Assembly (NCBI GenBank): GCA_004335635.1
Contig: QAXH01004325.1
Coordinates: 934-61,738, forward strand
Source of the DNA: Chloromonas sp. AAM2
Taxonomy: Eukaryota > Chlorophyta > Chlorophyceae > Chlamydomonadales > Chlamydomonadaceae
Direction of reading: 5' to 3'
DNA length: 60,805 bases
A model generated the notes under the pieces. It saw only the letters and a list, made by a program, of their open reading frames with translations. It was not told the origin of the DNA and did not search any database. Position 1 is the first letter of the stretch, and each line of letters starts with the position of its first letter. This document shows, piece after piece, positions 37,201 to 47,324 of this stretch. The position numbers and the translations under genes were made by a program.

Positions 37201-39742
37201 ATGCGTCTGTGTGAGCCATACTAGCCACATGCACACTGTGCTACCCACCACCAACCACCAACCAGACTTACCAGAGCCAATGCACGTAGAAGATCAGGAT
37301 AATGGCAGTCAGTTTGGGGTGGTCGGTTACGTGGTTGTGGCAGGCGGTGATGGCATGCTGTACAGCCTGGAGTTGGCCTCTGGTAAGGTGCTTGGGAAGT
37401 GTGACCTGGGTGGCGAGCCCAAGGCTGCCCCTGTGACCGACCCATGGAGGAGTGACCTAGTGTGGGCCACGTCACATGGGCGGCAGTTGGTGGCTGCACA
37501 TGGTCATCAACTGAACGTGTTGTGCAGGTGGGTACTCCTGCACTGTCACGCAGGAGAGGGGTTAGCTCTAAATTGCCACGCAACCAGCCGTTTTTGCAGC
37601 GGGGCAAACTGGGAAGCAGTAGTAACGGCAAGGAAAACACGAAAATGTGTGGGACGTCTACACATGGTGGCGCATCTTAACAATGCCTGGGAGTGCAGAC
37701 AAGGACTCAATCACGACACTTCTGTGTGTGCACATAACACACCACGCCCAGCGGGTGAGTACTGGGCTTGACCTGAATTGTCTGCTGTTCCCAGGCTTTC
37801 CCTTCCCTCAGCCTGCTCCACATCTCCGGTGTTCAGCTTCACCCAAGGGCTGCTGCTGGTGGCCTGCCTGGACGGCAGCCTGTCATGCTGGAGCCGCATG
37901 AGCACTGCACAGCACCTGCAGCACTTGGCAGCCCTCACTACACAACCAGGCCAGCTGCATAGCCAATCACCACAAGCCACCAGGTGTCACAGAATTGAAC
38001 CAAGAAGCAGCACTCCGCCACCTGGCCAGACCTCCACTGCGACTACACAGCAGTTACTGTCCCTGGGATGGGTTGTCCCCACCAGCGGGTCTGACATGCA
38101 GCAGCAAGCGCCACCTGTGCACAGCCCTTCTACGCATGCAAAAGCAGCCTCAGCGGTTCCAATCTTCAGCACCCCGGTGGTGGGCGAGTCTCAAGCACTG
38201 GTGATTATGGCGCATGTGGACGGCTGGGTGCGCGGACGCAGCCTGCATGATGGTATGCAGGCAAGTGCACCATGCCCGGTAGGTTCAACGTGTTGTGGTG
38301 TGCAAAGGAATGTGCTGTCCAAAAACAATTTGATCTCCATCTTATCCAATCCATGTTCAAACGCGTGCATGCTGCACGGTTCAACCTCTGTTGTTGCATG
38401 TTGATGCACTTTGGCATGGTTGCTGCTGGGCGTGATGTGAATGCAGGTGTGGGCGATGCAGCTGGACGGCCATGTGTTCGCTCCCCTGCGCTCGGTGTGC
38501 TTGCCGGGTCTGCCAGTCAGCACGTCTCATGCAGCACACGCACATCAGCCACATGACAAATCGCCCTTGCATTTGAATAAACATCAAGGATTGGCAGCCG
38601 AGTGTGGCACTCCCCCCAGCCAGCAACGGTGCCAAGCATCACGCTCAGGGCCGGACGAGGAAGGGATTTTAGTGGTCACGCATGCGGGGTCAGTCTTCTG
38701 CCTTTCTGTGGGTCATGGGCAAGTGCTGTGGACCTGTGCCCTAGGCCATGGCAAAATTTCATGTGCGCCGGTTTGTTACTATGCACACGAGTACAGGCCT
38801 GCACAAGTAAAACTGATGAAATTGCAGGGGTGGGAAGAGACAGAGGCTTGTGCTGGTTTCGAACCGGGACCGCAGTGTTTGCAAGCACATGACATGGTAA
38901 AGGCACCTGGCACCGGCATCCACAGCAGCAATCGCAATGCTGCAACCCCATCTATGCACAAGGCTGCCGTCAAGCTGAGGTACTCGGGGCATTGTCCAGA
39001 TGATCACCCCAGCTCAAGCCCAGGGGCACTAGTGGTGCTGGTGGCCTCATGTGGCGGTGTGGTCAGCTTACTGCGGGTGCAGCCAACAGCAGGCGGTGCA
39101 GCGCAGCAGCCAGGGCAGGAGCGCTGCTGGGTGGTCAGCCTACTGCATGAGGTGCTGCTACCAGGCGAGTACAGAAGAGACTCACACCGGCTGGATGGTG
39201 TTCAGGGTTGCTCTCATAGCTGTCTGTTGTGTACCAGGCGAACCGCGCCCGCCGCACCAACCCGCCGTGTTTTTGACTGTGGCGGACACTTTTGTCGTTT
39301 CTGTACACATGTCCTGCCAGGCTTAGTTTTGAAACGCCATGGTCGTGCTGGGTTGCAGTGCTTCTGCCTGTTTTTGTGACACCTGGTGGCTTGTGGTGAT
39401 TGGCTATGCAGCTGGCCTGGTTGTGTAGTGAGGGCTGCCAAGTGCTGCAGGTGCTGTGCAGTGCTCATGCGGCTATAGTTTTCTTGCTTGCTTCGTTTGT
39501 GGCATTTGGCTCTCTCTTGTATCAGGCTTGTGTGCACGTTTTGAAGCGGGTTGCCATACCGCAGTCATGCCCTGTGCGCTGTGGCACAAATCACAAGCGA
39601 CACATCGTACACCTGTTGCCCGTGCTCTGCAGGAGAGTTGTACTCCAGCCCTGTCCTAGGGTTGTGCACACATGACGCCCATGTGTTCCTGGGCTGCAGG
39701 GACGATCACCTGTACGCCCTGGCCCTTAAGCAGACCTCATGA
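31267..39742 (+). CDS. AASDH: AASDH-like protein: adenylation domain, carrier domain and PQQ-type beta-propeller
   Basis: Exons about 31267-31380, 31984-32185, 32601-33045, 33372-33587, 33822-33945, 34174-35001, 35259-37527, 37795-38260, 38447-39164 and 39633-39742; about 1,830 residues, much longer than animal AASDH (about 1,100). The ANL adenylation domain is complete: VTYGQLAHQ; AAFLPLDPSW; A3 YVMFTSGSTGAPVG; A5 LNLYGSTEVAADCT; LLVRPCGAGELGMVCVGGTG; A7 FLTGDLGY; A8 GRLDHQVKVAGSRVD; A10 NPAGKLLR with the catalytic Lys. A carrier domain follows (DDFLDAGLTSLQLAAAAAEL, candidate phosphopantetheine Ser at 36134-36136). The C-terminus has propeller blades (VVAGGDGMLYSLELASGKVL; LLLVACLDGSLSCW; VWAMQLDGHVFAPLRS; VFLGCRDDHLYAL). 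Long low-complexity inserts, including a Gln/Glu run at about 36970-37060, account for the extra length. The family activates an amino or carboxylic acid as an adenylate and loads it on the carrier; the true substrate is unsettled even in animals. Two introns, after 38260 and 39164, use GC donors. Confidence 0.88.
36965..37065 (+). repeat. CAG/GAG-rich run encoding a Gln/Glu tract
   Basis: Within the large AASDH-like exon, repeats of CAGCAG and GAGCAG encode a polar tract of about 30 residues rich in Gln and Glu (EQQEQEKQQQDQEQQQEQQQ). It sits between the carrier domain and the first propeller blades. Confidence 0.8.
37892..37991 (+). repeat. 100-bp perfect inverted repeat, exonic arm
   Basis: Identical over 100 bp to the reverse complement of 39375-39474. 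This arm lies in coding sequence of the AASDH-like gene (SRMSTAQHLQHLAALTTQ region), just after a propeller strand. Confidence 0.9.
39375..39474 (-). repeat. 100-bp perfect inverted repeat, intronic arm
   Basis: Reverse complement of 37892-37991 without a mismatch by eye. It lies in the last intron of the AASDH-like gene (39165-39632). Confidence 0.9.
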
Positions 39743-40900
39743 CTTCGCAACGTGAGCACAGGAGGGTATTAGTAGGATGATGGCCAGAACAGACCAGAAA
39801 TGTACGGCGACATTTACAACCGCACGGTCGGACATACAAGATATTCTTGGCATAGCCATTCTCAGGCACTCAGTTGCGCAAGTCAAACACTGGTCATCAA
39901 ACAAGTACAGGGACAAAGCCTTGACGTAGATGACACTCAGTGGTCTGTAGCAGACATGCCACGTTTGTTTGCTTTTCTGGTTTTGTTTTTGTTGTTTTTG
40001 TTGTTTTGGGAACCACGCTGCTTGTTGCGGGCAACAGGCTCACGTCTCAGATAGGCTCTCAGATAGGCTCTCAGATAGGCAACAGGCTCACGGCTAAGAT
40101 AGAGTGCAGTAGTATAGTAACGCAGGAGGCAGTGCATGTGTTGTGGGGTATGCCACGTCAGGGATTATCAAGAGGTGAACGGTAGGGTCATGGACTGTTT
40201 GTCATGGCTCGCACGTAGATAAGCAGCAGTAGGACTCCTTGGCGCGCTTGGCTTGCCCGCTTTGGCCTTTTCCGCTGTCTTTCTGCTTGGCTAGTTCCTT
40301 GCTGTCTGTCTTTGTGTCTTTCTGCTTGTTGTTGCTGAGGGTGCATCAGGACGATACACATCCCTTCCCATGTGCTTTGACAGCTTCCGTAGCAAATCAA
40401 CTGTCCCTTTACACTTGTACAGGCGTCAACCTAGAATCTGAAGTGACATGCTCCTTGCTGTCACAGAGCATATGAAGTGGAATGCACCGGGTCACTCACT
40501 GTGCTCTTCCCGTTCCTGTGCTCATGATGGCCTAGTAGATGATGGATACTGCAATTTTCTGTATTGCAATTCCAAACAAGCACAACCTATTATGCCATAG
40601 TCAGCGTCTGCAACCCAACTCATAAATTTCATTCTTTGCTGGCTGAAGAGTTTGCATACCAAGGCGGAACGCATGGCACCTTAACCAAATCGCTGCTGGA
40701 GACAAGTGTTACAATTGGGGTGCCACGGCAGGCAACACAAGGCACATTCTGGAGCGTGTGCTGCTCTGCTCAACCAGTATGGTGCTCCGTCAGAATGCAA
40801 TCAAACCACCCGCTATTATGAATAAGCCTGAACATCAGTACGCAAACGTCTTGTAAAGGGAAGAATCCGGGACTTCGTGTCAAATGTTGGACGATCATGT
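39743..40900. other. Intergenic region between convergent genes
   Basis: No gene seen. It holds a 12-bp tandem repeat (40045-40080) and T-rich DNA (39965-40010). A TGTAA on the minus strand near 40705 could serve the coiled-coil gene to the right. Confidence 0.5.
40031..40092 (+). repeat. Three 12-bp repeats bracketed by a 14-bp direct repeat
   Basis: TCTCAGATAGGC occurs three times in tandem at about 40045-40080 and is flanked on both sides by GCAACAGGCTCACG (40031-40044 and 40079-40092). Confidence 0.8.
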
Positions 40901-42252
40901 TCAGGACTGCATGGCCAGCTGGTGGCGCAGTAGTGCAGCTTCCTCTTGCAGCCTGGAGAGCTGCATCTGCATGCGATGGCCCTCCTGCCTGCGGACGAAT
41001 TCCACGGCTGCCTGTTCGGCTGCAGCGTCCAGCCGTGCTCTAGGCTCACGAAAGGCGGGCAAAGCCTTGAAGTCTTCCAGGGCATCGAGCATGCCCTGCA
41101 TCTCCTGCTGCTCCGCCCTCAACTGCTCGTTGACCTCGGCATTGGTGCTGCGCAAGGTCTTGGCCCTGCAGGACGCAGCGAAAGCTGCTGCGACGAATCG
41201 GTCCTTGGCCATTGTGAGCTCTACAATGCCAGTATCCACCTGCACGGAAGAGCACAGGAACATACTTGATTTCTTACGCGCTACAAGGCGAAAGCCATGA
41301 GACAGTGCTGCATGGCGAATGCCACGTGACAGTCGTCGAGTGCCAACGTCAGTAAGTGCATGCTAGCAGCGCATGCTGCTCGCATTTGGTGGCATACTGT
41401 TCGCCTTCATGCCTGTGCTGAAATGTGACACTCGGGCATGCTAAATGGAATGCTCGGGCCGCCCACCTCCGCTTCGCAAGCCTGGGATTGCGACCTGTAA
41501 GTGTGCTTGTCCGTGGCAGTATGAGGTAGAAAACGAGCAGCTGCCCAGCCTAGGAGATGGTGGACATTAGCCTGCAAGCAAGGCGGGCAAGGGAGCAGGC
41601 TTGAAAACGACCCAACACAGCCATAGTCTCTAAAATCCCAGGGCTGATGTTGAACCTGGACTGCTTGCGTTCTGTTGTGATTGGAATGCATCGCAGGCCC
41701 GCCACCTTGGATGACAACTACCTGCACGAACCTTGCATGCTCATGAAAAGCTTCGCCCCAGCTAGGTGCAGGGCGAATAAAACCATGTGATGTCGCGGAA
41801 CTCTTGATACGAGCCACCGCTTCCCTGCAGCTTGCAGTTGGGGCCGGCGATGTCCGAGCCTGGGAACGCGCCTCCGCGCGAACCATGGCAGCTGGCCTTC
41901 TGGAGACCACTGCTTCTGACTGCTGCTGCTGTGCTTCTGGCCGTTGCTGCGCAAGGGTTGGCGGGTTGGCCCCATTGTGAAGGCCATTGTTGATTGTTGT
42001 GAACAAAAAGAAAATGTAACTAGTTTTGACGATGTATTCGCGAATGTTTCCTTGTGAGGCCGCTGAGTCATGCTTGCATTCACCTTGCACTGGAGACAGC
42101 ACGTTTTTAGTTTCGGAGCCCCCGCTGTGCTCTGGTGCTTTTGGTTTATCACGTGAGCATTGTACATGAACACGCAATGCCTCATGACACAATCCTCTAT
42201 GTGCATTTGGGTTTGCCCTCAACTGTGGCCCTAGTCCAACTTTGGTCCGCAT
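40901..42252 (-). CDS. Coiled-coil protein of unknown function, 2 exons
   Basis: Exon 1 at 41722-42252 and exon 2 at 40901-41239 join in phase 0 with good GTAGTT donor and CTGCAG-type acceptor, giving about 289 residues. The N-terminal 130 residues are polar and Gln/Ala/Arg-rich. From about residue 145 the sequence looks like a folded domain (SCREAVARIKSSATSHGFIR, PAPSWGEAFHEHARFVQVDT, GIVELTMAKDRFVAAAF), then a long Glu/Gln/Arg/Leu coiled coil (NEQLRAEQQEMQGMLDALED, FVRRQEGHRMQMQLSRLQEE) to the stop. No family is recognised. The ATG at 42252 was used because the longer open frame has no earlier ATG. Exon 1 includes an odd hydrophobic stretch, YIFFLFTTINNGLHNG, so its 5' part might be misassigned. 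Confidence 0.6.
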
Positions 42253-44025
42253 TTCAAGCTTACTGCATTTTGAAGCTTGCACGTACTTAACAGTTGCTGC
42301 AGCTCATGTGCCAGAACATTCAGCCGGCTGCCGTCCTTCTGCCTGGCGCATGATTAAGAAACTTCCTCATGCCAGCCAAGCAAACAGCAGCCTGCCACAT
42401 GCAAAATCTAGCCGCATATCGTGCCCTGACTCTGCTACTGCAGCCACGTGCGCATTGCGCACAACCCAGCATCCTCTCGCCATCCATGCTCACCAGCAGC
42501 ATGGTCCTCAAGCATGTCATCAAAACCTGATGCTGCATTGTGTTCTGCAGTTCAACACTGCCATATATCGCCAACACACTGGTCTGTTCCTGGCTCAATG
42601 CTCGTTGGTTTGCCGCCTATTCTGGCTGATCCCACCAAAGGTTCACCGCCACTTGCCGTATAGCAGATCAACGTCAAGGAGTCAAGGTCAGTCCTTTGCA
42701 TCTGTTCTTAAACTTGCAAGATTGCTTGAGTGAGTGAGAAACATACGGCCAAACACTGACCCCGGATGCAAGCCAACTTTTTTTGGTTTGTGGTTACCGT
42801 GCCATTCAACTGCTGCACCAAAGAGGCAAGGCTGACATGCGAGGGATTCCGTTGTAGCCTCTGCACAAAACGCATTGGCATACAACGTGCATGCGAGATA
42901 GCAAATTACACCAGCGTTTGTTTACATGCACCAAGCACACATGCTACCAAGCCATGTTCGAGAGTGGAATTTGTCCTAGCAGGAAGGTGAATGAGGAGCG
43001 GAAGGAGCACCAGATGCCACAGGTGCCACAGGTGACCTTGGAAGGACAAAGGGCACAGATGGAACAGATGAATTCATGAGATTAGATGTGCTTCCGTGCA
43101 AATCTTCAACCCGTCAAGACAGCTCGGCAGTCACAAACAAACAAACAAACAAACAAACAAACAACACTGAAACCCTGGCTCGCCACATGCAATCAATTCA
43201 GCTATGAACACGCACACCACATACCCACAGTTGAGTTGCCTCTGCACTGCGTTGATAGAACCATGGTCAACACAGCCGCATCCACTCATTGTTCAATCAA
43301 CTCTCTTGCATGCGTTGATCCAGCATCCACCCTCTTGACACCATCATTCCAAGTTCTCCACGTGACAGAATTTTTCGGCCACCGTTCACAACCTGGCATG
43401 CCATCATGATTGAGCATTGTCGTATGCTTCCGCTGTGAGCGGAATAAGGAATTATGCAATTGGATCTGATGCAGCCAAGGGAAGGTGAGGTCACTGCCGC
43501 AACGCAAGTTGAGCGTTCTTGATATTCTGCACAACTTGCAAAGTGCGAGCCAGTCAAATTACAAGTGCATGTGTGTCTGCCGTGCTGCCGTGCTGGATGG
43601 GTTAGTGTTAAACCGGTCATAAACTGTGTCGGTATCGAACATGTATAAAGGAAACTCAAGTAAAACTGCATTAAAGCAAACTGAACTGAACCAGAACTGA
43701 CAGGAGATTGAGTGCCAGTTGTGTGAGTAGTCTTAGTGATGGCCTGTGCACCCAAGGCGTGTGCACATGGACATGGTGTGCTTCAGACCAGTCGGATGCC
43801 AGACATGGGCCCAGTTGCCAGCCTCGCCTGCTGATCATACAACTGTCAGCCTGGTGCAGAGCGTAGATGATACATGTGTGCAGAGTGTGTATGCACTATC
43901 GTCGCAAGTCGTGTGAATGCTGAAACGCTTGCAGTATGTCGTAAACCGCCTGAGGCACGTCCTCTTGGTTGATAGCACTCTTCATGATGAAGACCTTGCA
44001 GTCAGTTCGATGCCACTCAACCCAG
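42253..44025. other. Intergenic region with a (CAAA)n microsatellite
   Basis: No convincing gene. The microsatellite (CAAA)n lies at 43133-43163. The open frame at 42242-42733 (+) has low-complexity, non-protein-like composition and overlaps the antisense start of the coiled-coil gene. Confidence 0.45.
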
Positions 44026-45992
44026 TTACTTTTGCATTTTCCGTGCTGCTGTTTTGAGCGGCACGCTGCTGGGCGTTGGCGGGCATGTGCCCATCCACAC
44101 GTCCATCTGAGGGGCTGAGAAGGCGAACCAGTTGTCGTGGTTCCGGAGATGGTGCAGCATGTGGTTCTGCCGCACTGTGCGCATGTAAGGCGAGGAGGGT
44201 ACCCACCTGCAGTGACCAGCCATACATTCAGGCAACTTGACGACCCATGTGGACCGGGCAATGGCTATTAAAAAAAACCGTAAAGCACTGTCGTCACCGA
44301 CAACATCTTTTTTTCCAATGCACACTACTACTAATGTAACTTGTCAGGCATTGCCAGATGCCCGTACCTGCCAATGGATTCCAGTGCCCAAAACATGATT
44401 CTGTCACCCCTGTGCGGACCGTACTGCGTATCATTCATCGCTGTTTGGTTGGCGCCCTGGGTCCAGTTACTTGCCCTGCCTAGCTGTGTCATGATGCCTT
44501 GCCTCACCGTGTGTGCACCAGGTAATGCACCAGAGTGTAGCTGAGCAGGCCTGCCAGCCAGTAGCCACAGCACGTGGTGGCTACCAGCCAGGCGCCCCCC
44601 CGGTGCAGGAGCAGCCAGAACAACCCGCCCGTCAACGCCATGAACTGCAGCAGGATAGCACGATTCATGCTTGGCCACATTTGATACTACACCGAAATGA
44701 GACGTGGTTGGACACCTTTCTAAACAGTATGCCAAGCCTCCCACAGAGCACACCTCTCAGCATGATGTAAGGGTGAAGCAAGAGACCGCAGCCGTGAAAG
44801 GCAGTCTCAACTCAACCCAATTAACGGCAGACAAACATATCAGGAACGGCGGTGTTGAACGTGACCGGACTAGCAGTGTATGTTCTGTGATGGGCTCATG
44901 CACGTGGTCCATGACACTCACTGGCACTACGATCTCGGGGCCATCAATGCTGACATGATGGTAGGGTTGGGCATGGTGCGCCTCATGTATGGATTTGCCT
45001 GCACGTGTAGCAGCAGCCAAGCAAGGTGTGACAGGCATGCCAGAGAAGCATGCATATCTATTCAGGCACAGCTCCACCCGGATGCCCCACCAGTCAACGG
45101 ACAGTGTGCTGACACATCATCTTCTCAGAATGCACGATCACCAGGCACTGAAAGTGGCTCTCAAGTTAGGTTAGTTGACTTGGTTATGCCAGCCATGGAC
45201 CGATGCGGGTTCAGCATGGCCTTCAGACCAGCTGAAGGAAATGACTGCAGTGATCCTTTGCCCGGCTTACCTAGCCAATTGAAGGAGGAATGCAGCAAGT
45301 ACTTGTGTATCGCCCACTCCTGTACCACCCATATCCCAGCGGCTAGGATGCACACTGCGGGTGCAGCAAGGTAGGAAATGGCTTTGCTCTCGCATGGACC
45401 ATTTGACATGCCACGATACCCAGCTCGGTTGCAGGAGCCAGGGTTGCAACAGCTGCAGTACGCAACGCCAGCTGTCAACCAGCACAACTAACGCGTTTCA
45501 ATTGCCTGTGCACGCACCGGGTAGGTCTATAAGAGCCAATGGGTGCATGGAGAGCCTCCATGCCCCACAGCCAGCTATAAGGGATAAGGCCATGATGACT
45601 GAGGGGTGACTGAGAAACAGCCGCATGCATGCTGAGAATGTGTCTGGCGTTCGTGCCGATGCATGCTTAGGCTGGTGTGGGGACATCTCGGCTTGGTCAG
45701 CCTGGACTGCTGGCTGTAGTGTTGAAGCTGACATTTGCGCAATGTCTGTCGTCAATGTGCTAATGGGCGCGCTACAAGGTGCTGCATGTAGGGTAACCGT
45801 TCGCAGCGCGTTGTTTGCGAATGCGCCTGGGGCTGTGAAAATGACCGGTCTGGCGCATAACCGATTGAGAGGTGAGATTGTGTCCACAGCGCCAATCGAG
45901 CGTGCTTCCCATTGGTGTGGCATCAGACAACAGATTTGAGGCGTGGCACTTGCGCTGCTCTGGTTGCGCAGTGGGCGGGAGGAGCAGGGCAT
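44026..45992 (-). CDS. Fatty acid hydroxylase / sterol desaturase superfamily membrane protein, 5 exons
   Basis: Di-iron membrane oxidoreductase of the Pfam fatty acid hydroxylase type, expected in the ER or plastid membrane. Exons are about 45518-45992, 45271-45415, 44931-44998, 44508-44644 and 44026-44205. The histidine boxes are visible: HKYLLHS (HxxxxH), SIHEAHHAQPYHHV (HxxHH), YTLVHYLVHTRW and NHMLHHLRNHDNWFAFSAP (HxxHH), ending with the family-like MDVWMGT. Hydrophobic membrane segments are ISYLAAPAVCILAAGIWVV and LTGGLFWLLLHRGGAWLV plus the following CCGYWLAGLLSYTLV. The first 130 residues (MPCSSRPLRNQSSASATP...) are Ser/Ala/Arg-rich and may be a targeting peptide. Total is about 340 residues. 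The hydroxylated lipid cannot be told from sequence. The acceptor of exon 2 is uncertain, and an upstream non-coding first exon is possible. Confidence 0.8.
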
Positions 45993-46972
45993 CAGCGGCT
46001 CTAGCTCTCTCACTTTTTCTGTGAGGTGGGTGCTTGGCACTGGTAAGCTTCTAACGATGAATGAATGACATGCCAATGCCGGGGATCCACTCAAAAAAGC
46101 AGCACATCAGGCTGCATTACTGCACGTTTGCCAATTCTGGGACAGTTCCTGTGTTGTCCTGGATCCTGTCCTGGATAAATTGATACCTTGTTGGTTTGCA
46201 ATGAGCCACCTTTTGACGGCCAGAGCATCAGGACAAGTACAAGCAATTTTGGAAACCCAGCCTTGTCCTGAGGGGACTCTAGCCCCACGGATTCAAAGGC
46301 CCGGTATATGTCGCAAACCAGGAAGGGTTGTAGCCAGAAAAGAGTCAAGCAAGAGTCAAGCAGAGTCAAGCAAGAGTCAAGCAAGAGTCAAGCAAGAGTC
46401 ACGCAGATGATGTGTTGGTTTTGTGATGTGTTCGTTTTGTCTTGTGTTGTTTTGTCTTGCGGGGCTGCGGAAACCATCCACTTCTCACACTTCGTTCAAG
46501 GGATCATTCTTGGGCACATCAATGGTAACGTGACTGCGGGACACAGCAAGGTAGCTGTCTCATCATGTCATACACAGCCGGTTGCTGATCTCTCTTACAT
46601 GCTATCATACAATTCCTCAGCCATGTTGATAATCAGGCCGTGATGCGTCAAATTCCAGCAAGATCATGAGTTGACATGACAGGTGAACATTTGTGAGGGT
46701 GTCAGGCATCCTCTGGACGCGGTCGTCCTGACAATCGTGTTACCTGAAAGTCATCAAGGCGCAACTGAAGCTGTCGTATTGACATGATGCGCATGACTGC
46801 GTTCTGTCACGCCTGCCCTCACCAGCGCTGGTTTGAGAACCGGATTTAGTCCGCTATGGACCGAAGTTTATTGTTGATGATCTTCGCGCCCCACCAGCAC
46901 TGGTTCCAGATTCGGCCCCATACCACCACGGACCAGTTACCACCTAACCTGGATTTGCCCCAGCGCTGGTAT
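45993..46972. other. Intergenic region left of the LTR element
   Basis: No gene. It holds a degraded copy of the dispersed repeat (46126-46148), an 11-bp tandem array (46340-46402), and three copies of an imperfect palindrome CCAGCGCTGG/CCAGCACTGG (about 46823, 46898 and 46961) next to the retroelement insertion point. Confidence 0.5.
46340..46402 (+). repeat. 11-bp tandem array (AGAGTCAAGCA)n, six units
   Basis: Six near-perfect units of AGAGTCAAGCA, one shortened by a base and the last with one substitution (CACGCA). Confidence 0.85.
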
Positions 46973-46977
46973 TCATG
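46973..46977. other. Target-site duplication, left copy (TCATG)
   Basis: TCATG directly abuts the TGTAAGG left end of the LTR and matches 50777-50781 after the right LTR. Five bases is the usual duplication for Ty3/gypsy integrases. Confidence 0.9.
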
Positions 46978-47177
46978 TGTAAGGAATGACTCTTACTTGG
47001 GAGAAGAGCGACGAAGAAGACTTATTACAGGAGTGTCAACTTGTGTCCGGAAATATCAATGTCAAGATCTCGTATAGACCGGCAAGGGGCCGGTCACACT
47101 AGTCACTAACGGTCTCAACTGTCAAGAAACAGCAAAGGAAGAAAGCATCGCGGAAGGCGAGAGCTGATACCGTTGCA
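46978..47177 (-). repeat. 3' LTR of the Ty3/gypsy element (200 bp)
   Basis: Starts TGTAAGGAATG and ends ACCGTTGCA on the + strand. Its right 90 bp match 50687-50776 with about two differences. It shows no clear TATA box. Confidence 0.92.
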
Positions 47178-47186
47178 CTCCCCCCC
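47178..47186 (-). promoter_or_regulatory. Polypurine tract of the LTR element
   Basis: Read on the minus strand this is GGGGGGGAG, immediately before the 3' LTR. It is the RNase H-resistant primer for plus-strand DNA synthesis in LTR elements. Confidence 0.85.
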
Positions 47187-47324
47187 GTCAAAGCACGGCT
47201 ATGTCCTCATAGACGGAGGAAAGAAGCACGAGTGAATGCACGGCTCTAAGCGAAGCAGAAAAGCGGCTGTAACTCCAAGCTGTAAGTAAGCAGCAGCTGT
47301 AACCCTGAGCTGCACTTAAGCCGT

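Noticed and set aside
42242..42733. 163-codon open frame on the plus strand
   Set aside because: Its composition is not protein-like, it has no motif, and it begins on the antisense strand of the coiled-coil gene.
46340..46402. CRISPR-like array
   Set aside because: The units are contiguous 11-mers with no spacers; this is a simple tandem repeat in a eukaryotic genome.
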